A stretch of 64,000 bases of DNA from Ascidia mentula (taxonomy: Eukaryota; Chordata; Ascidiacea; Phlebobranchia; Ascidiidae), in contig OX387201.1 of NCBI GenBank assembly GCA_947561715.1, forward strand, positions 16,568,001-16,632,000. The letters run 5' to 3'. The notes beneath the pieces were generated by a model, which ran no database searches, was not told the DNA's origin, and saw only the letters and a program-made list of their open reading frames with translations. The position numbers were made by a program, and so were the translations under genes. This document shows, piece after piece, positions 11,718-21,071 of this stretch (its first letter is position 1; each line of letters opens with the position of its first letter).

Positions 11718-12891
11718 TTAAAGTGCATATGACACATAAAAACAAAACATGTTAATAATAAAACTAAGAGATGTTCATAACTTTAAAACATTTTTGGCAA
11801 AAAAAGGAGCTTGATACGACGACTGCTGATCAAAGTCGCACTTTTGCCGCTGCGAACGAAATTGTGCGAAAGCGAGATATTGTTGCGTGACGTCATAGAA
11901 GGCGCTTCGGTCGTGCGCGAGTGCTGGCAGCAAGTCTTATGCGTAGGAATGGAAAACATTGTAAAACTGGTTTAGCAAAATATTGCACTAAACAGGGGAC
12001 AAAAACTGAATAAGTGCAATAAACGGATTTTATGTTAATTTAAGCTGAAGACAGATGGCCGCTGTTCGACCTATTATGTCTTATTTAGTTGTGTAATAAT
12101 AAAACAGTTACTGGGACAGGGTGTTCTTTTGTTGTTACAGCATTTATGATCGCTAACGTGATACATGAACTTTTGAAAACACGACAGAGACAAACCGTTA
12201 GTTTAGTATTGTCGCTTTGTCCACTCAAAGTAAAACATAGAAGTAGGTTAATTGAATTTTCGCCGACCAAATTGGCTGATTATGCAACACAGTTATTCTG
12301 TCATAATACCACTTTTTGCCCGACAGTAGCGTTGCCTACGAGTTCGCGTCATAAATGATTTATTTAATTCGCCACAATCAACCACTAATGTATTTTTCGC
12401 AATATAGTTCGTAACTATAAATGTTGGAATCATCAAATTAAAGTCAACACAAAAGGGGAGGTTAAAGTTATGACATCACATCCAAAATGGCGTCGTGAAG
12501 TACAGAGTTATGTCGTTTCTTCCTTTAATTAGAGACAAATTAAGCCTTTGGTTTGTGACGTCACAATGAAATATTTTTGTGTGATGCAAAACCCTGTCCT
12601 GACCTTTGAGGTAACGTAATCTGTGGATTTTCCTATGTTTGAAACTAATCGATATCTGCAAAAAAGCGCCTTCTCCTATCTAAACAATGCATTTTTTCGA
12701 CGCGAGTGCCTTGTGTGATGTCCTTTTCTCCTTAGCGCAAAAGGTTCACGATTTTTGGTCGCCGCTACTTTTCGTGCAGTTTTCTACATTTTTTCGTGGA
12801 CGTAGAACCGAAAAACTTTGGATATATGTTTGTTGTAGATGTACCTTTAGTTTTGCGCAAAGTTGCCATGGCCGAGTCATATGCACTTTAA
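11718..12891 (-). mobile_element. TTAA-flanked non-autonomous DNA element, copy 2 (inverted)
   Basis: Bounded by TTAA-aagtgcatatgacac at 11718 and ...gtcatatgcact-TTAA at 12891. Along almost its full length it is the reverse complement of copy 1. For example, 12735-12890 mirrors 4337-4490 and 11820-12120 mirrors 5160-5450. No transposase frame is present. The pair of opposed copies lies 6.1 kb apart. Confidence 0.7.
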
Positions 12892-13658
12892 GTGTTTGTG
12901 GCACATGGCGAGTATTTGTTTAAGCTGCTGCTAATTAAAACAACTTGACTCCAATCTTGCAACTTTTAAGAATTTAAAAAGTTTAGTATGCGGTCCGCGA
13001 GAATTGTTTTTATCTGCTGTGGCCCTTGTGCAGGCCTCCTACAAGATATTAACAGTTTTTATTGTGATTTCATTAAGCAAAAGTGAACTACCATGTGTTG
13101 TACTAAGGTTTGGTTAGTACTTTTGTAAACCTGTACAACCAATGTAACTGTATGTCATGTTTTGCACAACAAAACACAGGAATGAAATAAAATAGATCAT
13201 TAAAATGAATGCATTTGCAATCGAACAAACCAGTTTTTATAAACACCATATTTTATAACATATGATTCCCATGACAAAACTTGGGTTTGGATCCAAATTG
13301 AAAATAATAGGCAAAAAAAGCACACAAGGAGTTGTGTTGCATTTGTATTGCAATTCGAATAGCACACTATCAAAGGTTTCTATGTAAGCACAAGACCCTT
13401 TAAACAGAAGATTTCAATCTTCAAAACAAAAAGACATTTCTTACTTTTTTGCAAAAAGTCAAAACTATAATCTTAGTTATACGTACAAAAATAACTTGGG
13501 GAATTTTAGGTGTCTTCAATGTGCAAATGAAAATAATGCAAATTCTGCTATTTTCACCCAATACATCAATGAATTATACTCCAATAAATATGTGTGTTGA
13601 AGGGTAAAAGATGGTCATTAATGATCTTATATGCTACTAGCAGTAGACGTACCCCATC
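12892..13658. other. Intergenic, 3' of the PIERCE gene
   Basis: This interval separates the inverted TTAA element from the stop codon of the PIERCE-family gene. It is AT-rich and probably includes that gene's 3' UTR. No other gene was seen. Confidence 0.45.
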
Positions 13659-14257
13659 TCAAACATTGGGGTTAGCTGAATAGCTTTTATGATAATTTAA
13701 TCGGTTCATGGAAGTGAGGCCTGCATTGTCAGGGCCAGTTACCACACTTTTTTCCACGAAAGTGTTCAAGGAATTGTTTTTGTACATGCCACAGAGGCCC
13801 AAATGCGTTGAAAATTTCTGAGATCTTGGCTTGAAAGATGTTGGAACTGTGTGGACAGTTGGGGCCCTGGATCCATATACCATGTTGGATGTTCTGTAGA
13901 TGGGGTGTGGGTCTGTAGTGCTAAAATTATTTACATTTTGTTACAGATTTGGCAAAACAAATTAAAGCAAAAGTAAGTGTTTTTTTTTCAAGTCATGAAA
14001 TTAAACAAATACAGAATTGGATACAAATCAGAAAGGAAAACTATTTCATTGTTAAAGACGTATTTGTAAAAATACTCTCAAGAACTATCAACATCAGTTG
14101 TACAAACAGAAAATAAGATTTGCAAAATCACTTACTTGTACCCTTTCATCCATTCAGGATTTTCAAATCTTCCAGGCAACTCTTCATCAGTTTTATAATA
14201 ATGTGAAGTCTTGTTTTTTGCAACCTCAATCTCATCTTTGCTCTCCACTTCAGTCAT
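13659..14257 (-). CDS. PIERCE1/2: PIERCE-family microtubule inner protein (Pierce1/Pierce2-like)
   Basis: Family members bind the lumen of axonemal doublet microtubules and are known to help anchor outer dynein arms in motile cilia. Two exons, 14257-14136 and 13920-13659, join in phase 2 to give 127 aa. Exon 1 ends with the family's LPGRFENPEWMKGY block. Exon 2 begins PHPIYRTSNMVYGSRAPTVH and continues with LCGMYKNNSLNT, EKSVVTGPDN and RLNYHKSY, all in the order found in PIERCE proteins. The acceptor chosen (ttttag before 13920) keeps the YRT motif in frame. A later AG at 13914-13915 would put exon 2 into a frame that stops early. Length fits the family. Which paralogue it is cannot be decided. 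Confidence 0.88.
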
Positions 14258-16264
14258 TGTATAGCTTTCTTGGCAGAAATACAATAAATCTAATAAAAAT
14301 CTAAATAATAAGCTTCACTGTATGACTTTTTAGTAATACAATCTACAATGTATTGTTTTAACATTTCGGATCTCTTTCTGTGCTGATACAACGTACAAAG
14401 TCTTGTTTGACATAGGCAAGTAACCTAAAATTTACCATAAATTTAAAACAAACTTTGTTCGTATAAATCTTCAAATCAAAAACAAATTTTACAACTTATT
14501 TAGTGGAAAAGATTTAATCTCAGTGATCAATCTTTTGTTTTGTTGTCATGGACACACTCACTCATGTATGACGAAATTTAACGGTTGAATAAACATACAC
14601 AATTACTGTCAAAATTCTACACTTATGACTTTATTGGCGCAGTCAGATATGTGGTTTGATTTAATATTTTTTGTTTAAAAAATATTGCAACCTATTGTCA
14701 TGCTGTTAAACGTATTGATACTGATAACAAATTGTGATATATTTTGTGCAATCGAGGTTGGACTAGCTATAATTGTTTTCCTGTTTAACCCTGGTGATTA
14801 ATTGCACTCAGTCAGGAAGTTTACATCGTCTGCTGTTTTTGATCAAAATGATTTCAACATTTGAACAAAGTAAAATCGAAAGTTCGATGCCAGCAAAACG
14901 CACATGCCATTAATACCCTGAGGGATTTTGCCTCCGCGCCTGATACAACCATATTGAGTTGGCCTTGTGCCCTCTGAGTCTCGGCATTATTTGGAACCAC
15001 GCACGTTTGGCTGTGTCTGATTTTATCACGTGCTATTACATTCTACAAAGAAATTGTCGAATTAGTCTCAACAAGAGTGAAATGAAGAAGAAGAAAGGTC
15101 AGCAAGCGATGTGTAAATGATTATTTAAAATCAAACACTTCTAGCTAATACTTTATAGTGTAGTTCTGACTGAGGATATTCCAAATGCTGAATGTAAAAC
15201 GTTGTGCACGTTTGTCTCCGATGCAACGTACAGACAAGTACTAATTGATGTCTTCTGAAATACTTGTCTACTGTGATTAGGGTAGTTTTTGTCGCAGCGA
15301 TGTAATTAAGGTGGAGACAAGGTTTGGCCATGAACCCGCGTAACCTTTGCCTTGTGCGCAAACAGTAATTAGTGCAGTGAACTGCTGGAACAGTTCAATG
15401 GGCAGCATCACGTAAACATATAGCATGCGCGGTCTGGCAAGGTATAAGAGTGAGTGATGCTGGAAACAAAGCCGGTGGTTTCAGCGGTTCGCTTACATGC
15501 AAATTATGGGCTCGGGTTTCAGTCAAACCTTGTCGATTGTTTCAAAAATGCTTGAAAGCTCAGTTGCCGAAGTAATACTATGACAATAATGGAAGTTTCT
15601 GGAAGGTTGCGCATTTATTTGATTGAATTGCGGCGATAATATTGTGTGCTGTCGCAATATCAATGCCAGACATGCTCAAATTGTGAGCATTTGTCGTGAA
15701 GCCGGAGGCTTACACAGGAATTCACTGATCCTATTAGATTACGTGTTGTTGTTATGTTATCACAAGGGTTACTTTCAAGTCAAGTTGGCAAATTAACCAG
15801 TAAATGCTCTTGCACGTCAATGCTCTTGCCTCAAATATAGACTACTTATATTTAAAACTCTAAATGCTGTTTGCCAGTAACAAGTTCTACGTTTTCACTA
15901 TCCCGTTCTTATAGACGTCGTTAGTTTTGCTTATTCAAGTACCTTGACATTAAAGGGCTTTAACAGCAAAAATCCAATTCTAAATTAATATTGCTACAGT
16001 TCTGTAACCTATACAGTAAGCTCAGAATTTACCGACAAAACTAGTTTTAAAGCTGTGTCAGTGTAGGGAAATTATAAGGAAATCATCATTATCGTCTCGG
16101 AAACAACAGCTTATTCCCTTTATTGTTTATCTTGTGCGTTTGAAACCTCTTTTATTGTTTTAGTTGCTATATAGTTTGCGATAATTGTATGTTCGAAACA
16201 CAATGAAGAAATCGAATAGAAAGTAAATAATGTTGCAAGATGGGTTATCAATGTTCTCGAAACT
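14258..16264. other. Intergenic between PIERCE (minus) and the olfactomedin gene (plus)
   Basis: The two flanking genes diverge from this 2.0 kb stretch, so it should hold both promoters. I saw no exon-like frame with matching splice signals. A short palindromic segment 'gacatgctcaaattgtgagcat' is present at about 15668-15690. No confident promoter element could be named. Confidence 0.45.
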
Positions 16265-19200
16265 ATGATTTTGCCGCCGAAAATACCAGTGCGTAAATGC
16301 TGCAGGCTTGTGGCACCTTCAATTGTGATTGTAATCACAGGATTGTGGTATTTTTCTATCTTGTACCTGAAGTTTCAGGCGACAGCTTTAACTTTTCAAC
16401 TGGAGAACATCGCATTGCAGGTTAGTCGAAGCTTCACATTCAATGCTCGAACATTGCAAGTCAACTTGGCTGTAAATCGAATTGGAAAATTACATTCTGC
16501 GTGCTTTATCACGACCTACATTAACTTGGTTATCTGAACCGTGTTTCGAAGTTTACTTGGTACCAAATCATACAAAAGCGCACAGAATGTTCATAACAGT
16601 TGATATCAGGTATTATTGTGTGTCTATAGCGGGAGATAGCAGCATCAGTAAATACCCAAATCCACATGTGATTTTACGTCACTTCGTGTTCTAAACTTTT
16701 ATCTCAGTCTTACAGAGGGGCAGTGGACATACGACCCTACTAATAAACCCTGTTTTGGAACCGAAAAATAATTCCACATTTTTCTTGTTTGTTTTTGAGC
16801 AGTCGAAATCCACCAGAAGCGAATCTTCGTTCTTAACAAGGCGGTTAAGCGACGTTTCTCAATCGTGGAGCGACAGCCGGATTTTACTGAGGGACGTTTT
16901 AAATCGAGTTTCTAAGGAACGCAAACTGATCATTTGGGGCATTGAAGAAGATGAAGAAGACGGCGATGAGGTTTAAGACACGATAACACACACAATATAT
17001 AGAGAAAATAATATTTTTATTGAGTTGTGCATATATCACATGTTGCGTAATTTTGTAATCGATATATTCCTGCTCTTTCGGCAAAACTGGGAAAGATAGT
17101 ATTTAAACCCACGTTTCAAATAAATCAGTATTTCGATTATAACTTAAAGAATCTTTTCACTATGCGCAAAATTGGCTTTTTGTATGCTACATAAAACGGG
17201 CGACGACGTACTGAAGATAATTATCTTAAGCTGTATCTACTTAGATTTTGAACGAAAGTTTCGCAAAAAAACTGTGCGGGACAAAGCTAACATTTTTTGC
17301 TAACTTGTATATTAAAAAGGGTCATTACACGTACCATGTTTCATAAAATAAATTTCAACGCTAATACGATGACTGTGCCACGCAGAACAATTTGATTGAA
17401 CTTCTTGCCGATCTTTATGACGTAACAATTGACCCCTCAGACGTGGATGCAGTGAAACGCGTCGGAGTTTACCGAGGTCACGTACCAAGGCCGCTTTTAA
17501 TTTACGTCACAAACAGCCACGTTAAAGTAAGTGTGATGGTTTTACTCGCAGAAAACGTGTATGTGACAATATCATTTTGTAGGACGTGATGTTGGGGGCA
17601 ATCGCAAATAAAAAAGAGCACCCTTTAGATGCACATGATTGGCCAATTCAACGACTGGAAAGATTCGATGAATCTCAGCAGGCTTGTTCAATGCACATAA
17701 AGGTTGTTGTCTATGCTTTCGTGCAGCAGTATAATCAGCAGTAATTTTGTGGTCGGTTGTTGAACAAAAACTACTGGAATTCAATAGTCTGTTCTTCTGG
17801 CACATTAAAAACGTAACTTTATTCACCAACGTTTCGCCTGTTATACAACAAGGCTTCCTCAGGGTAATGATACAGCACACAACCCACACCAGGGTAATAG
17901 TACACCACACAACCAACACCAAGAAAACGCACCAACACGAAAAAATACTAATGGTTTTGAATGCGCATGAATTTGCTCTCATTTTTACCACCATTATGAC
18001 CAACTTTTGCTAAACTCATTTACAACTGGTAGAAGTTAATTATTTAAAAACATAAAAACAAAAACCAGTTTAATTGATTTACTAAATTTACATCTCGATA
18101 TAATTTACAATCATTATAACTTTTTTTAGAGTGTGGGTAAATTTCAACTGTTACGTCACACAGAAGAAAAAGTTGGAGCCATCCTTACTGACGCATTATC
18201 GCCGAACGAAGACGACAAGCCGAATAACAGGTCAAATTACATATAAAGCGACACTCCAAGTGCATTTGGTTGTGAATTTGAAGTAATTTTCCGCGTAACC
18301 TTAAACAAATAAACACATGTTGAAAATTTCAAGCGGAGTGCATAAAACGTCATGGCGGGAAGGTAGTTGACCATTTATCGGAGCAGTTATTTTAAACACG
18401 TCACAGGCTCCTCTTCATACATAACATAGAACGCCTGCGTTATAGTTATCATACTACATTTTATTACATTCACCTTTTCCACAGGACGAAAGAGCGGTTT
18501 TGGATTGCGCACAAGCCCTACGGCAATCGCATACTTCTGGAATACGATAGGTCTGTTTATTGTAAAGGAATGTAGAGATACAAAATATTTACAACCTTAG
18601 TTTTTAATATTCAGTTGAAACAAATGAATGAATTAAATTACATATGTGTTGTCCATTCATTTTGTCTTTATAGCTTAGTTATGTCTATAGACATGTGGTG
18701 GATATGCTTTAATTTTTCTTTACCTGAAAAAAAATAATTTATATTAACATTGGAGACAATAACATGTGGTACAAATAGATGCAGACAGGGCCACTGCTTC
18801 AACCAATTGAGGTTCCATCCGTGTAGCTGATGTCTTCGTCTGCCTATTTAGCTGACAATAACAATCAAGTTATATACACTGAGACATATTGGGTCGAAAC
18901 TGTGGCCCCGTCTGCAGCTCACATAAAAATACATTGTTTATTGGGTTTTAGATATTAGATACCCGGGATACCCAGGGTACCGCTAAACTAAAAATAACTC
19001 TCTAATTTTCATTTTACCAGAGCAACATATTTTCTTAACACTTCGCAACCGATTGCAAATTACACCCTTCCCTACCCATGGGGTGGTACGAGTCACGTGG
19101 TTTTGGGCGGTTACTTCTTCTACGTCAGAGCCAAGTCCAACTTCATCGTCAAGTGAGTGGGATGCAAATTTCAGTGCTTTCTCTGTTTAAGTTCACGACT

Positions 19201-20449
19201 CTCAAACACAAATAAAGGTTAAGACCAAACCAAATAACATTCACAACTTTTTGTTTTAATATAGAGCGATATTTAAATTCCAACCTTCAGAAATAAAATA
19301 GAGTAATTATTAAAATTGAAGAACACCTTGACAGTTTATTGATTTTACTATATATGTACAAAGCCTAATTTAAACACTTTTTGCTTTAACTGGGTTTGTG
19401 GGGTTATTTTTTACCTAGATATGACCTTGAGAATCGACGAATGGTGAGATATCGCCAAATCAAGGGTGCCAAGTACACGGAGAAAGATAAAAACGATGCG
19501 AATTGTGCTTTCAGCCACATAAAATACTCAGACATCAGTCTTCACGTAAGTAGAAGGCACTTTTCGAATTTCATTAAATATATTGCCCCAATCGGTGTCG
19601 TTCGAACAAGAAGCATTTCTTGTGCTATTCTTGCTGCCTGGCATAGTAATTGATGAGAATTGTTACCACGTTATCGTTACTACATAATCCTGAGAAAGCC
19701 GGATGGTGGACGAAACGTTGGTTACAATGAACATTTGCCAGAAATGAGCATTTCGCAAAATTAGTTTGCAAACAAGTTTCATATTTTGTTGTTTTTACCC
19801 CTAAAACGAAGAACCTTGTAATGTAATTTGGAAATACTCGTTACTTGACATGGTCGGACATTACGAACAGATTGATGAGTTTGGTTTATGGGCGACGTAC
19901 TGCACGAGCAAAGGAGATATGAAACTATCTCTGCTGGACCCCGATTCGTTGAAAATTGTGAAGCAGTACGACACCGGGTGGCGGAAAAGCTGGTTCGAGG
20001 CAATTTTCGTTGCGTGTGGCGTGGCTTACGCCGTTAGGAGGTTCGTTTTTTAGATGTTTAAATTATTTTTTTATAACAGCAACGATTTTTTATTTATACC
20101 GCTAAGAAAATGGAATGCCTAGTGATTATTATTCAGTTGTAATCAGAAGAGTTAAACAACACATAAACTGACTGCCGATGAAGACATAGAATATATTAAC
20201 CAACTACATTTGTTTTGAGTTAGATTCCAAACGGCCCCATTTCTTCAAATAAAATACACCTACAATACCATCCGCGAGGAATCTAGTCATCCGCTTGACG
20301 ATGTGACTGTGGACTTACATGGGAAAAACCAAGGCCAGATTATGCATCTCAACTATGATCGCATTGAAAAACGGCTCACTGTGTGGACCAGCTTTGGTGC
20401 AATAGGATGGTTAAACGTTGAATTTAAATATGCATCGGTACCTAAGTAG
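16265..20449 (+). CDS. Type II membrane protein with L1-ORF1p-like RRM and olfactomedin domain
   Basis: Nine exons (16265-16420, 16803-16970, 17386-17526, 18130-18230, 18485-18550, 19021-19152, 19419-19545, 19871-20040, 20224-20449) close in phase to 428 aa. Residues 1-15 are basic; about 16-35 form one hydrophobic segment (VAPSIVIVITGLWYFSILYL), so a type II signal-anchor is likely. Residues 36-95 look helical. Residues 96-185 resemble the RRM-like domain of LINE-1 ORF1p: KLIIWGIEEDEEDGDE, then DVDAVKRVGVYRG, RPLLIYVTNS and finally VGAILTDALSPNED. From about 190 to the end is an olfactomedin domain (LPYPWGGTSHVVLGGYFFY, FIVKYDLENRRMVRY, IDEFGLWATY, FVACGVAYAV). Colmedins such as gliomedin have the same TM-stalk-olfactomedin plan, but with collagen in the stalk. 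Exon phases are 0 throughout the stalk and RRM, and 2 in most of the olfactomedin part. No N-terminal olfactomedin cysteine is seen. The domain calls are firm for olfactomedin, good for the RRM. Confidence 0.85.
17583..17702 (+). other. Possible 120-nt cassette exon in the olfactomedin gene
   Basis: A phase-0 open segment bounded by ttttgtag before 17583 and GTTGTT after 17702 sits between exons 3 and 4. It would add 40 residues (begins DVMLGAIANKKEHP) inside the last helix of the RRM-like domain. Skipping it gives the better domain match, so it is excluded from the main model. It may be an alternative exon, or read-through from exon 3 intronic sequence with a stop at 17742. Confidence 0.3.
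17825..17865. repeat. Short repeat fragment shared with 19685-19725
   Basis: 'ttcaccaacgtttcgcctg' followed by 'cctcaggg' here is the inverse of 'tgagaaagccggatggtgga' plus 'cgaaacgttggt' near 19683-19717. The two lie in different introns of the olfactomedin gene and look like ends of a small mobile element. Confidence 0.4.
18775..18925. repeat. Small hairpin-forming dispersed repeat (GGCCACTGTTTCGACC family)
   Basis: A left arm 'gcagacagggccactgcttc' near 18781 is mirrored by 'gaaactgtggccccgtctgc' near 18897, giving a ~140 bp fold-back unit in an intron of the olfactomedin gene. The core occurs elsewhere in the window (about 26540, 27945, 33095, 45770, 56945). Confidence 0.6.
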
Positions 20450-20535
20450 CTGTCATCATCATTTTGTGGGGTAATTTTGTTTGAGTTAGCTTTGAGTATT
20501 TTTTAATATTTGATACATTTCAGATGTTAGGCAAA

Positions 20536-20541
20536 AATAAA
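20536..20541 (+). terminator. Poly(A) signal of the olfactomedin gene
   Basis: AATAAA lies 87 nt after the stop codon in an AT-rich 3' flank, a normal position for polyadenylation. Confidence 0.6.
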
Positions 20542-20775
20542 TGTTTTAGTCGTTGTTGATGTTATTTTTTCTATGCATGCCAGTGTAGTTTTCGCGTATA
20601 TTCCATGTGTAGTTCTATATCACAGTATTTTTGTATCTTTGTTTTGTATTTGCTCTCTGTAAACACAAATCTTGTTTATTTATTAATGCAAGTCATGTTT
20701 ACGGTTTTCGTTGATCTTGTGGTAAAAAATGTAAAACAAACAATTCGTGGATTTTTTTGAAATAGGTCTATTCAG

Positions 20776-20781
20776 TTTATT
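20776..20781 (-). terminator. Poly(A) signal candidate of the FAM187-like gene
   Basis: AATAAA on the minus strand, about 290 nt downstream of that gene's stop. Together with the plus-strand signal at 20536 it marks the convergent ends of the two genes, about 235 bp apart. Confidence 0.5.
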
Positions 20782-21071
20782 GTTTGAAGATCGCAATTTC
20801 CCAACAAAAACACAAACGATCGGTAAGAAGACCATCCGGAGGATATTAAATTTTCCAATTGGACGATCACCAACTTGATAAAAACACTGATAAAGTTTAA
20901 CGCCAAAATTTTTTCTGACAAACTTTAAAAAAGGTCCGTAATTGCAAAATTTTTAAATAAGAATTTAACACAGACATCCAGTCGTGTTTTCACATCATTT
21001 AATTCTGCATTACAACAACACCGCAAACAACTAAAATAAACACTATTTTTAATCAACCTAACATGGCATTA
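20782..21071. other. Short convergent intergenic/3' UTR
   Basis: AT-rich 3' flank of the FAM187-like gene. Nothing else was seen. Confidence 0.4.

Noticed and set aside
13700..13915. Alternative frame of PIERCE exon 2 reached through the later AG at 13914-13915
   Set aside because: It ends early and has no homology, whereas the acceptor at 13920 keeps every PIERCE motif.
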